Of a stretch of DNA of 64,000 bases, positions 1-7,663 are shown piece by piece. Positions within the stretch are counted from its first letter, which is position 1; each line of letters begins with the position of its first letter. The DNA comes from Streptomyces sp. cg36 (GTDB taxonomy: Bacteria > Actinomycetota > Actinomycetes > Streptomycetales > Streptomycetaceae): NCBI RefSeq assembly GCF_041080675.1, contig NZ_CP163520.1, positions 1,674,001 through 1,738,000 of the forward strand. The letters run 5' to 3'. The notes below the pieces were generated by a model. That model was not told where the DNA came from and searched no databases. It saw only the letters and a list, made by a program, of their open reading frames with translations. The translations under genes and the position numbers were made by a program.

Positions 1-983
1 ATCGCCACCAGACCGATGTTCTGGGCGAAGGCGCTGGCCATGAAGCCGTTGAAGAGCGGGCTGAGGGCGCTGCCGAGGGTGTCGGCGCGCAGTCCGCCCT
101 CGATGGTCCGCTCGTCGGCCGGCCGTCCGACGATCCTGCCGAGCGCCAGCATGTCGGCGGTCGACTCGGTCATGCAGACCAGCATCACGATGCACATCGA
201 GACGATGGCCGCGACCTCGAAGTGCGGGGCCCCGAAGTGGAACGGGGTGGGGAAGCCGACCGCGTCCGCGTCCCGGATCGCGTCCAGACTGGTCATCCCG
301 AACGGCACGGCGACCAGGCTGCCGATGACCAGGCCGAGCAGGATCGCGATCTGCTGGAGGAAGCCGCGCAGCAGCCGGCGCAGCGCCAGCACGATCACCA
401 GGGTGAGCGCGGCCATCCCTATGTTCTTCATCGAGCCGTAGTCGTGGGCGGTGGCGTCGCCGCCCTGCGCCCAGCGGAAGGCGACCGGCAGCAGCGAGAC
501 GCCGATCAGCGTGATCACCGTCCCGGTGACCACCGGCGGGAAGAAGCGGAGCAGCTTGCTGAAGTAGGGGGCGAGCACGAACCCGAGCACGCTCGCCACG
601 ATCACCGATCCGAAGATGACCGCCATGCCCTCGTGGCCGCGGTCCTTGCCGATGGCGATCATCGGGGTGACGCCGGCGAACGAGACGCCGTTGACGAACG
701 GGAGGCGGGCGCCGACCCGCCAGAACCCGAGGGTCTGGAGCAGGGTGGCGAGTCCGGCGGTGAAGAGGCTCGCGCCGATCAGGAACGCGGTCTCCTTGGG
801 GGTGAGCCCTACGGCGGGCCCGACGACCATGGGCGGGGCCACCACGCCCGCGTACATCGCGGCCACGTGCTGGAGGCCGCTGGTGAACATCTTCAGTGGG
901 GGCAGGGTCTCGTCGACCGGGTGTTTCTCACCGGCGGTGTCGGGAGCGACTGCATCGTTGCGAAACCTGGGCTGCGGGGCCAC
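1..983 (-). CDS. NCS2-family purine (urate/xanthine) permease, C-terminus cut by window edge
   Basis: Reading the minus strand from GTG at 983 gives a multi-spanning membrane protein. The N-terminal LPPLKMFTSGLQHVAAMYAG and later blocks such as FVNGVSFAGVTPMIAIGKD, FFPPVVTGTVITLIGVSLLP and MCIVMLVCMTESTADM are hallmarks of nucleobase:cation symporter-2 uracil/xanthine/urate permeases. A GGAGGA ribosome site lies at 991-996, seven bases before the GTG. The gene runs off the left edge, so its end is not seen. It is last in the urate-degradation cluster and probably imports urate or xanthine. Substrate is inferred from context; membership of NCS2 is clear. Confidence 0.9.
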   Translation of the reverse strand, partial: MAPQPRFRNDAVAPDTAGEKHPVDETLPPLKMFTSGLQHVAAMYAGVVAPPMVVGPAVGLTPKETAFLIGASLFTAGLATLLQTLGFWRVGARLPFVNGVSFAGVTPMIAIGKDRGHEGMAVIFGSVIVASVLGFVLAPYFSKLLRFFPPVVTGTVITLIGVSLLPVAFRWAQGGDATAHDYGSMKNIGMAALTLVIVLALRRLLRGFLQQIAILLGLVIGSLVAVPFGMTSLDAIRDADAVGFPTPFHFGAPHFEVAAIVSMCIVMLVCMTESTADMLALGRIVGRPADERTIEGGLRADTLGSALSPLFNGFMASAFAQNIGLVA

Positions 984-1292
984 GGGCGGTTCCTCCGGTC
1001 GGTTACGCGTCGGCGGTGACGCGGGTGTCAGGGAGGTGGTGCTGGGTGACGCGTGCGTGATGCGGCGATGTCGCGTACGGCGTACGGCGGGGTCGGGTAC
1101 GCGTACGGAGTGCGGGGCGAACGGCGGTGCTCCGTGCGGGGATTGGGCACGGGTCACCGTCCCGGGAGGTGCGCACGTCCATGTGGTGCGCACCCCCCGG
1201 GCGCGGCTGCCGCGGACCCCGCTCGGGTCCACGGCGACCGGCCGAGGGCCGTCCCCCTCGGCCGGACTCCTGGGCGGGAATCCCGGGCGGGA
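984..1292. terminator. Intergenic stretch with a hairpin
   Basis: No gene is visible between the permease and the deaminase. A perfect 9-bp inverted repeat, GGTGCGCAC (1168-1176) and GTGCGCACC (1186-1194) around 9 bases, could form a factor-dependent terminator or partial read-through attenuator between the two minus-strand genes. It lacks a T-tract. Confidence 0.45.
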
Positions 1293-2678
1293 TCAGCCCT
1301 GCGCGGCGATCCGCGCGAGGCGCTGCGCCTCGTCCCGCGTGGCGCGGGCGATGGCGTCCTCGTCGACGTTGAGGAGGCGGTTGTCCTCGACGATCTGCTT
1401 GCCGTTGACGAACGACGCCGTCACCGGGGCGGCGGCGCCGAAGACCAGGGCGGTGACCGGGTCGGCGATGGAGGCGTGGGCCAGCGTGTCGAGCTTCCAG
1501 AGGACGAAGTCGGCGAGCTTGCCGGCCTCCAGGGAGCCGATCTCGGCCGTGCGGCCGAGCACCTGGGCGCCGCCGTAGGTGCCGAGCCGCAGCGCCTGGC
1601 GGGCGTTGAGGGCGGCCTCGCGGTGGGCGCCGAGCCGGTTGATCAGGAGCGCGTTGCGCAGTTCGGTGTGGAGTTCGCCGGACTCGTTGGAGGCGGTGCC
1701 GTCGACACCGAGACCGACCGGGACACCCGCCTTCAGCATGTCGGGCACCCGGGCGATGCCGGCGGCGAGGCGCGCGTTGGAGGACGGGCAGTGGGCGACG
1801 CCGGTGCCGGTGCGGGCGAAGGCGGCGATGTCGGAGTCGTTCATGTGGACGCAGTGCGCCATCCACACGTCCTCGCCGAGCCAGCCGGTCGACTCGAAGT
1901 AGTCGGTGGGGCCCATGCCGAACAGTTCCTTGCAGAACTGCTCCTCCTCCACGGTCTCCGAGCCGTGGGTGTGCAGCCGTACGCCCTTGGCGCGGGCCAA
2001 CTCGGCACCCTGCTTGAGGAGTTCGGTGGAGACCGAGAACGGCGAGCAGGGGGCGACCGCGACATGGGTCATGGCGCCGAAGGAGGCGTCGTGGAAGCGG
2101 TCGACGGTCTCCGCGGTCGCGGCGAGCGCGCCCTCCAGGGTCTCCACGGCGAAGTCCGGCGGCAGTCCGCCGTCCTTCTGGCTGCGGTCCATGGAGCCGC
2201 GGGCCAGGGTGAAGCGGACGCCCATCTCGGCGGCGGCGCCGATGATCGCGCCGGAGAGGTCGCCCGAGTTCCGCGGGTAGACGTAGTGGTGGTCCATCGC
2301 GGTGGTGACACCGCCGCGGGCCATCATGGCGAGCGAGCCCTGGGCGGCCACCCGGCCCATCTGCTCGTCGATCCGCGCCCAGGTGGGGTAGAGCGCCACC
2401 AGCCAGTTGAAGAGGTTGTGGTCGGTGGCCAGGCCGCGCGTGATCCACTGGTAGAAGTGGTGGTGCGTGTTGACCAGACCGGGGGTCACCAGGTGGCCGG
2501 TGCCGTCGATGCGGCGGACCACGTTCTCCAAGCCCTCCGGGGCCTTGCCCGCGCCGATCGACTCGATCGTGTTGTCCGCGACGACGAGGTACCCCGAGGC
2601 GTACTCGGTGTCGTCCGCGTCCACGGTCGCGATCGCGCAGTTCTCGATGATGATGCGCTGGGCTGCCGATGGTGCCAT
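1293..2678 (-). CDS. 8-oxoguanine deaminase / guanine-deaminase-like amidohydrolase
   Basis: A 461-residue metal-dependent amidohydrolase. It has the metal-binding LVNTHHHFYQW segment near residue 70, a second His site in RLHTHGSETVEEEQF, and the catalytic Asp in GLGVDGTASNESGELHTELR. This combination is typical of the AtzB/8-oxoguanine deaminase subgroup that Streptomyces keeps beside uricase. It would convert 8-oxoguanine to urate, or guanine to xanthine, feeding the pathway. The start at 2678 is chosen because AAGAGGAAG sits just upstream; a longer frame to 2789 lacks support. It lies downstream of uricase after a 165-bp gap. Exact substrate cannot be fixed from sequence. Confidence 0.85.
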   Translation of the reverse strand: MAPSAAQRIIIENCAIATVDADDTEYASGYLVVADNTIESIGAGKAPEGLENVVRRIDGTGHLVTPGLVNTHHHFYQWITRGLATDHNLFNWLVALYPTWARIDEQMGRVAAQGSLAMMARGGVTTAMDHHYVYPRNSGDLSGAIIGAAAEMGVRFTLARGSMDRSQKDGGLPPDFAVETLEGALAATAETVDRFHDASFGAMTHVAVAPCSPFSVSTELLKQGAELARAKGVRLHTHGSETVEEEQFCKELFGMGPTDYFESTGWLGEDVWMAHCVHMNDSDIAAFARTGTGVAHCPSSNARLAAGIARVPDMLKAGVPVGLGVDGTASNESGELHTELRNALLINRLGAHREAALNARQALRLGTYGGAQVLGRTAEIGSLEAGKLADFVLWKLDTLAHASIADPVTALVFGAAAPVTASFVNGKQIVEDNRLLNVDEDAIARATRDEAQRLARIAAQG

Positions 2679-2843
2679 CGTGCTTCCTCTTCTTTCCATC
2701 AACATGGGGGTTCCCCCAGCTCCCGGGGAGCTCGGGGGAGGGCACGGCAGGACCCTAGAGGATTTGAGTGCCGGGGCCGGCTGGCCCACGGGTGCCGAGT
2801 AAGGGGTGCGCCCCCGGGCGGCGGGGACCGGGGGCGCTCCGCG

Positions 2844-3767
2844 TCAGAGGTTGGTCATGTCGACCGGGATGCGCGGCTCGACGCCGTCCCGCAGGATGGT
2901 GGCCTCGATCAGACCGTAGGGCCGGTCGGCCGCGAAGTAGACCTCGTTGTCGTTCTTGAGCCCGAACGGCTCCAGGTCGACCAGGAAGTGGTGGTTGTTC
3001 GGCAGCGAGAAGCGGATCTCGTCGATCTCGCTGCGGCTGTTGATGACCCGCGAACCCATCTGGTAAAGGGTCTGCTGGAGCGAGAGCGAGTACGTCTCGG
3101 CGAACGCCTGGAGCATGTGCTTCTTGGTCTGCTCGTACGACTTCTCCCAGTTGGGCATCCGGTCGTCGTCGCTGGTCCAGTTGTAGCGCCAGGCGGCGGA
3201 GACGTCGGTGCACAGGATGCGGTCGTACGCCTCCTTCAGCGTCGTGTACCTGTCCTTGACGTAGCCCCAGAACTCCGAGTTGGTGGAGTTCATGACGGTG
3301 AGGTCCTTCAGACCGGAGATGACCTCCCAGTTCTCACCGTCGAAGGTGATCTGGGTGGTGCGCAGCTCCTGGCCCTTGCGGGCGAAGGAGTGGCGCACCT
3401 CGTCCGAGCCGATGAACTTGGAGTTGGCGTCGGAGGTGGCGATCCGCTCCCAGGCGTACTCCTCTATACGGATGCGCGCCCGGTGGATCGGCTCCTGCGA
3501 CGTCACGAAGTGACGGGCCAGGTGGATGCCGAACTGCTCGGCGGACTCGATGCCGTACTCCTTGGCGAAGGCGAACACCGTGTTCTTGGTGGTGTCCGTC
3601 GGCAGGACGTTCGCGTTCGAGCCGGAGTAGTGGACGTCGTCCATGTCGCCGGAGAGGGCGACCGAGACGTTCAGGTCCTTGATGTGGTGCGTGTCGCCGT
3701 CCCGCGTGATCTTGACGACGCGGTTCTCTGCTTTGCCGTACTGGTTCTGGCCGAGAATCGTGGGCAT
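2844..3767 (-). CDS. Uricase (urate oxidase)
   Basis: A 307-residue cofactor-free urate oxidase (urate + O2 to 5-hydroxyisourate + H2O2). The MPTILGQNQYGKAENRVVKI start, the PTDTTKNTVFAFAKEYGIES segment holding the catalytic Thr, the FGIHLARHFV block and the repeated tunnelling-fold halves (NSEFWGYVKDRYTTL; LPNNHHFLVDL) are diagnostic. Length matches the family. GGGAG lies 9 bases before ATG 3767, and the upstream HIU hydrolase stops 5 bases earlier, so the two are translationally close. H2O2 produced here gives a reason for the catalase encoded at 7664. Confidence 0.97.
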   Translation of the reverse strand: MPTILGQNQYGKAENRVVKITRDGDTHHIKDLNVSVALSGDMDDVHYSGSNANVLPTDTTKNTVFAFAKEYGIESAEQFGIHLARHFVTSQEPIHRARIRIEEYAWERIATSDANSKFIGSDEVRHSFARKGQELRTTQITFDGENWEVISGLKDLTVMNSTNSEFWGYVKDRYTTLKEAYDRILCTDVSAAWRYNWTSDDDRMPNWEKSYEQTKKHMLQAFAETYSLSLQQTLYQMGSRVINSRSEIDEIRFSLPNNHHFLVDLEPFGLKNDNEVYFAADRPYGLIEATILRDGVEPRIPVDMTNL

Positions 3768-3772
3768 GTCTG

Positions 3773-4162
3773 CTAGCTCCCTCGGTAAACGGAGTAGCCG
3801 AACGGGTTGAGCAGCAGCGGTACGTGGTAGTGCTCGCCCGGCACGACGGCGAACGTGATCGCCACCTCCGGGAAGAACGCACCGCTGTCCCTTACGCGGG
3901 GGGCGTCCTGCTGCGCCTCGGCTTGCTTCTTTTCGAAGTAGGACTCGACCTCGAAGTCGAGCCGTACGTGGGTCGTCCCCTCCGGCAGCGCCGGGAGGTC
4001 CTTGCAGCGCCCGTCCGCGTCGGTCGCGGAGCCGCCGAGCGCCACCCACTCGGCGTCGCGGCCCGAGCGGGCGGCGAGCGAGATGGCGACGCCCTCGGCG
4101 GGGCGTCCGACGCTGGTGTCCAGGATGTGCGTGGACACCGAAGCGGTGGTCGCGGTGCTCAT
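3773..4162 (-). CDS. 5-hydroxyisourate hydrolase (transthyretin-like)
   Basis: A 129-residue HIU hydrolase acting directly after uricase: it opens 5-hydroxyisourate to OHCU. The N-terminal STHILDTSVGRPAEGV carries the conserved His, and the protein ends in the family signature YRGS. The middle contains HVRLDFEVESYF and HYHVPLLLNPFGYSVYRGS. Its ATG overlaps the TGA of the OHCU decarboxylase by one base (TGATG at 4160-4164), so the two are co-translated. Confidence 0.97.
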   Translation of the reverse strand: MSTATTASVSTHILDTSVGRPAEGVAISLAARSGRDAEWVALGGSATDADGRCKDLPALPEGTTHVRLDFEVESYFEKKQAEAQQDAPRVRDSGAFFPEVAITFAVVPGEHYHVPLLLNPFGYSVYRGS

Positions 4163-4686
4163 CAGTGGCTGTCCTCTTCTTCTGCGGTTTCCACGAGACG
4201 GGTCAGCCGGATCCGGTTGATCTTCCCGAGTTCGGTGCGCACGATCTCGCGCTCCGCCTCGGCGGTGTTGCCGATCCTGGCCTTCATCGCGTCGCGCATC
4301 TGCTCACCGGTGGCCCCGGTGGCGCAGATCAGGAAGACATGGCCGAACCGGTCCTGGTAGGCCAGGTTCAGTTCGAGCATCTCGGCCTTGAGCTCCTCGG
4401 TGGCGCCGGCCATCCCCCGCTGCTCGCGGGCGGAGGTCGGATCGCCCGGCTTCGGCCGCCCGATCGGCGGGTGCCCGGCCATCGCCTCTTCCAGGTCCTG
4501 CACGTCCAGCTCGGCCATGGCGGCGTCGCTGGCGGTGAAGAGCTCGTCGGCGGTGGCGTACGGGCGCCGGGCGAGCAGCCTGCTCCCCCATACCGAACTG
4601 GCGCACACCTCGTGGAGGGCGGCGAGCGCCGTGCTGTCGTCGGAGGTGTTGAACCGGGCGAGGCCCGGCGTCGAGGTCGAAGTCAC
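4162..4686 (-). CDS. OHCU decarboxylase
   Basis: A 174-residue 2-oxo-4-hydroxy-4-carboxy-5-ureidoimidazoline decarboxylase that yields S-allantoin. Diagnostic segments are CASSVWGSRLLARRPY, the catalytic-His block AGHPPIGRPK, and LNLAYQDRFGHVFLICATG. It is the first gene of the urate operon, read from the promoter near 4740-4766. No allantoinase or allantoicase lies in this window, so later steps must be encoded elsewhere. Confidence 0.95.
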   Translation of the reverse strand: MTSTSTPGLARFNTSDDSTALAALHEVCASSVWGSRLLARRPYATADELFTASDAAMAELDVQDLEEAMAGHPPIGRPKPGDPTSAREQRGMAGATEELKAEMLELNLAYQDRFGHVFLICATGATGEQMRDAMKARIGNTAEAEREIVRTELGKINRIRLTRLVETAEEEDSH

Positions 4687-4751
4687 GAACGGCCTCCGTG
4701 GCCTTGGTGCTGGACGGGCTGCGGATAGCTAACGCCCTCGGAAACATCCCG

Positions 4752-4766
4752 TCAACACTTTGTTGA
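4752..4766. promoter_or_regulatory. Operator/promoter of the urate operon (TCAACA-N3-TGTTGA)
   Basis: A perfect palindrome TCAACA CTT TGTTGA. On the minus strand its right half supplies TTGACG, a good -35 box, followed 17-18 bases on by TAGCTA-like sequence as -10. The same core TTTTCAACAAANTGTTGACG occurs at the catalase promoter (7573-7587), again overlapping the -35. A repressor bound here would block polymerase. The regulator is not identified. Confidence 0.75.
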
Positions 4767-4780
4767 AAACTTGGAGCAAC

Positions 4781-4814
4781 AAAAAGCCGCCGTCCGGGAT
4801 TCCGGACGGCGGCT
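4781..4814 (-). terminator. Intrinsic terminator with U-tract
   Basis: A perfect 13-bp stem, AGCCGCCGTCCGG (4785-4797) with CCGGACGGCGGCT (4802-4814), loop of 4. On the minus strand it is followed by TTTTT (4785-4781). It ends the HTH-regulator transcript just before the urate-operon promoter, so the regulator and the urate operon are separate transcripts. Confidence 0.9.
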
Positions 4815-4843
4815 CGTCGAGGACGGCTCGCGGGCGGGCGATT

Positions 4844-5221
4844 TCAGTCGCTCTTGGCCGCGTTTTCCCTGTTCAGGTAGTTGTACACGGTGAAGCGGCT
4901 GACCCCGAGCGCGGACGCGACGGTCTCCACCCCATGGCGTACGGAGAAGGCTCCGCGCGCCTCCAGGGTCCGCACGACCGACTGCTTGGCCTTGCGGTCG
5001 AGCTCGGCCAGCGGCATGCCGTGACGGCGCTCCATGGCGGCCAGGATGTGGTCGAGGGAGTCGGAGAGCTGGGGCAGCCGCACCGCGATGACGTCCTCGC
5101 CCTCCCAGCTCAGCACCACGTCGTCGGCCTGCGCCTGGTCGGGGCCGAGTATCTCCGCCCCCATGGCGTCCACCAGCGGCTTGACCGCGGTGACCAGCGG
5201 GTGGTCGGCGGGTTCGGTCAC
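4844..5221 (-). CDS. YheO-like helix-turn-helix protein
   Basis: A 125-residue protein. The C-terminal half has LDRKAKQSVVRTLEARGAFSV followed by a helix-turn-helix, VETVASALGVSRFTVYNYLN, as in the DNA-binding part of YheO/DauR-type regulators. The N-terminal half (LVTAVKPLVDAMGAEILGPD, LSWEGEDVIAVRLPQLSDSL) looks like a short ligand-sensing remnant. The GTG start overlaps the upstream stop (GTGA, 5218-5221). Its place beside the urate operon makes it a candidate regulator of the palindromes at 4752 and 7573, but that is only context. Confidence 0.75.
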   Translation of the reverse strand: MTEPADHPLVTAVKPLVDAMGAEILGPDQAQADDVVLSWEGEDVIAVRLPQLSDSLDHILAAMERRHGMPLAELDRKAKQSVVRTLEARGAFSVRHGVETVASALGVSRFTVYNYLNRENAAKSD

Positions 5222-5475
5222 TTCTCGCCCTCCCCCACCACATTGACCTGGAGGGAGACCCGGGTGGCACCGGCCGCCAGGGACTTGCGCAGCAGCTCGT
5301 CGACGGCGGTCAGCACCTGGTCGGCACCGCCCTCGGCGGTATTGCCGAAGGGGCCCACGTCCACGGCGTCCAGCGCCGCCGTCTGCAGGACCTCGCGGGC
5401 GGCCACCGCGTGCGGGGGCGCCTCGTCCAGGTCGAAGGGCTCGGTCGTGAACTCCACTCTCAATCGCACGCGCAC
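5218..5475 (-). CDS. MTH1187/UPF0045-type thiamine-binding-like small protein
   Basis: An 85-residue protein. VDVGPFGNTAEGGADQVLTAVDELL and AGATRVSLQVNV match the layout of the MTH1187/YkoF thiamine-binding family, where a 'GP.GT.iEG' turn precedes a helix and a final beta strand. It overlaps the following HTH gene by 4 bp, so the two form an operon. A sensing role for the HTH protein is possible but unproven. Assignment is by motif reading only. Confidence 0.55.
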   Translation of the reverse strand: MRVRLRVEFTTEPFDLDEAPPHAVAAREVLQTAALDAVDVGPFGNTAEGGADQVLTAVDELLRKSLAAGATRVSLQVNVVGEGEK

Positions 5476-5554
5476 AACCTACTGCCCGGATGGCGAGATC
5501 CGGGAGGTCAATCGGAGGGGCCCCCTTGACAAGCCCGCCGCTCGCCCTGCAACC

Positions 5555-5590
5555 TTCCATCAAGCAGAAAATAACTTCCGCAATACGGAA
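5555..5590. promoter_or_regulatory. Tandem 15-bp operators before hyi
   Basis: TTCCGCAATACGGAA (5576-5590) has perfect TTCCG/CGGAA arms. A weaker copy TTCCATCAAGCAGAA (5555-5569) begins exactly 21 bp upstream, on the same helix face. A possible -35 TTGACA lies at 5526-5531 with a weak -10 near 5550. The downstream operator overlaps the ribosome site GGAAGGAG (5588-5595). The gcl promoter has the same arrangement. An IclR-type regulator such as AllR, known to control the allantoin/glyoxylate genes of S. coelicolor, is the likely owner; that assignment is inference. Confidence 0.7.
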
Positions 5591-5605
5591 GGAGCGCCGA
5601 CCCTC

Positions 5606-6439
5606 ATGGGATATTCGGACCAGCGCTTCGATGTGAACCTCTCGATCCTCTTCACGGAACTCCCGCTCCTGGAGCGCCCCGCCGCCGCGGCGGCGGCCGG
5701 CTTCACCGCGGTCGAGCTGTGGTGGCCCTGGATCGAAACCCCCACTCCGGCGCAGGCCGAGCTCGACGCCCTGAAGAAGGCGCTCGACGACGCCGGCACC
5801 CAGCTGGTGGGGCTGAACTTCTACGCGGGCGCCCTGCCGGGCCCCGACCGCGGAGCCCTTTCCGTACCCGGCGAGGAGTCGGACCGCTTCCGGGCCAACA
5901 TCGAGGTCGCGGCCGACTTCGCCGCCTCGGTGGGCTGCGGGGCGCTCAACGCGCTCTACGGCAACCGGGTGGAGGGCGCCGACCCGCAGGTCCAGGACGC
6001 GCTCGCGCTGGAGAACCTGGTGCTGGCCGCCCGCGCGGCCGACCGGGTCGGGGCGATCCTCCTGGTCGAGACCCTGAACAAGCCGGAGTCGCCGCTCTAC
6101 CCGCTGGTGAGCGCCCCGGCCGCGATCGAGGTCATCGACAAGGTGAACGCGGCGACCGGCCTCGGCAACGCCAAGTTCCTCCTCGACATCTACCACCTGT
6201 CGATGAACGGCGAGGACGTCGCCCAGGTCATCGAGGCGTACGCGGACAAGACCGGCCATGTGCAGATCGCCGACAACCCGGGCCGCGGCGCGCCGGGCAC
6301 CGGCTCGCTGCCCCTGGAGGCCCTGCTCGACCAGCTGGCGAAGGCCGGTTACGCGGGCTGGGTCGGCCTGGAGTACAAGGCCGCCGACGCCGCCGCCTCC
6401 TTCGAGTGGCTCCCGGCCGGGGCCCGCGCGGCGCGCTGA
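5606..6439 (+). CDS. hyi: Hydroxypyruvate isomerase (TIM barrel)
   Basis: A 277-residue member of the xylose-isomerase-like TIM barrel family. FDVNLSILFTELPLLERPAA, AGFTAVELWWPW, LVGLNFYAGALPGPDRG, LLVETLNKPESPLYPL, FLLDIYHLSMNGEDV and HVQIADNPGRGAPGTG follow the Hyi pattern; metal-binding Glu and Asp lie in VETLN and LLDIYH. It interconverts hydroxypyruvate and tartronate semialdehyde in glyoxylate use. The ATG at 5606 follows GGAAGGAG. It is first in an operon with the reductase 59 bp downstream. Confidence 0.92.
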   Translation: MGYSDQRFDVNLSILFTELPLLERPAAAAAAGFTAVELWWPWIETPTPAQAELDALKKALDDAGTQLVGLNFYAGALPGPDRGALSVPGEESDRFRANIEVAADFAASVGCGALNALYGNRVEGADPQVQDALALENLVLAARAADRVGAILLVETLNKPESPLYPLVSAPAAIEVIDKVNAATGLGNAKFLLDIYHLSMNGEDVAQVIEAYADKTGHVQIADNPGRGAPGTGSLPLEALLDQLAKAGYAGWVGLEYKAADAAASFEWLPAGARAAR

Positions 6440-6498
6440 GCCCCCGGGCCACCCCCCTGAACTTCCTGACGTAACACCGCAGTTGAGAGAGGCCCCCA

Positions 6499-7389
6499 AT
6501 GAGCAACCTCCCCAAGATCGCATGGATCGGCCTCGGCATCATGGGCTCCCCCATGTCCGAGAACCTGATCAAGGCCGGTTACTCCGTCACCGGCTTCACC
6601 CTGGAGCAGGACAAGCTGGACCGCCTGACCACCGCCGGCGGCACCGCCGCCGCCTCGATCGCCGACGCGGTCAAGGACGCGGACGTGGTCATCACCATGG
6701 TCCCGGCGTCCCCGCAGGTCGAGGCGATCGCCTACGGCGAGGCCGGCATCCTGGCCCACGCGAAGCGGGGCGCCCTCCTGATCGACATGTCCTCGATCAC
6801 CCCGCAGACCTCGGTCGACCTGGCCGCGAACGCCAAGGAGAAGGGCATCCGCGTCCTGGACGCCCCCGTCTCCGGCGGCGAGGCCGGCGCCATCGAGGCC
6901 GTCCTCTCCATCATGGTGGGCGGCGAGAAGGCCGACTTCGACGAGGCCAAGGGCATCTTCGACGCGCTGGGCAAGACCATCGTGCTCTGCGGCCCGCACG
7001 GTTCCGGCCAGACGGTGAAGGCCGCCAACCAGCTCATCGTGGCGGTCAACATCCAGGCGTGCGCCGAGGCCGTGGTCTTCCTGGAGAAGTCCGGCGTGGA
7101 CCTCGCCGCCGCCCTGGACGTCCTCAACGGCGGCCTGGCCGGCTCGACCGTGCTGACCCGCAAGAAGGACAACTTCCTCAACCGCGACTTCGCGCCGGGC
7201 TTCCGGATCGACCTGCACCACAAGGACATGGGCATCGTCACCGACGCCGCCCGCAACGTGGGTGCGGCCCTCCCGGTCGGCGCGGTCGTGGCCCAGCTGG
7301 TCGCCTCGCTGCGCGCCCAGGGCGACGGCGGACTCGACCACTCTGCGCTGCTGCGCGCGGTCGAGCGCCTCTCCGGCGCCCGGCTCTGA
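6499..7389 (+). CDS. glxR: 2-hydroxy-3-oxopropionate (tartronate semialdehyde) reductase
   Basis: A 296-residue beta-hydroxyacid dehydrogenase. The Rossmann motif IGLGIMGSPMSENL is at residues 10-23, the substrate motif LDAPVSGGEAGA near 120, and the catalytic Lys in GSGQTVKAANQL near 171. The C-terminus has the FRIDLHHKDMGI signature of the tartronate semialdehyde subgroup. It makes D-glycerate from the Gcl product. GAGAGAGG precedes the ATG. It is likely co-transcribed with hyi and so under the TTCCG operators. Confidence 0.93.
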   Translation: MSNLPKIAWIGLGIMGSPMSENLIKAGYSVTGFTLEQDKLDRLTTAGGTAAASIADAVKDADVVITMVPASPQVEAIAYGEAGILAHAKRGALLIDMSSITPQTSVDLAANAKEKGIRVLDAPVSGGEAGAIEAVLSIMVGGEKADFDEAKGIFDALGKTIVLCGPHGSGQTVKAANQLIVAVNIQACAEAVVFLEKSGVDLAAALDVLNGGLAGSTVLTRKKDNFLNRDFAPGFRIDLHHKDMGIVTDAARNVGAALPVGAVVAQLVASLRAQGDGGLDHSALLRAVERLSGARL

Positions 7390-7572
7390 CCCCTCCGGCC
7401 GACCGCGTCCGGGCCTTCCGGCTCCCCGGCTCCGAGCCCCGCGGCTCCTGATCCGGGCCTTCCGGCCCCCGGCCCGCCGGTGCGGGCCCCTCGACTTCCG
7501 GGCGGCGGTGGCGCTGACACCTGTCCTGTCGCGCCCAGGCGTCGCCGCCGCCCGGAACACCCCACTTCATTT

Positions 7573-7587
7573 TCAACAAACTGTTGA
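7573..7587. promoter_or_regulatory. Operator/promoter of catalase gene
   Basis: TCAACA AAC TGTTGA is a perfect 6-bp inverted repeat with a 3-base spacer. Its right half forms the -35 TTGACG (7584-7589), and a -10-like TACGCT lies 18 bases on. The flanking match to the urate-operon site extends over TTTTCAACAAANTGTTGACG. The 7390-7572 interval before it holds no gene. Confidence 0.75.
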
Positions 7588-7663
7588 CGTTCTCTTCGGG
7601 GCGTACCTACGCTCCTGACACCGCAGACCGTTCAGCAGTGCAGCTCCCGTACGGAAGGTCACG

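Noticed and set aside
4844..6523. Long minus-strand open frame antisense to hyi
   Set aside because: High GC leaves antisense frames open. Only its last part, in phase with the HTH gene, has recognisable sequence; the HTH start at 5221 is supported by its GTGA overlap.
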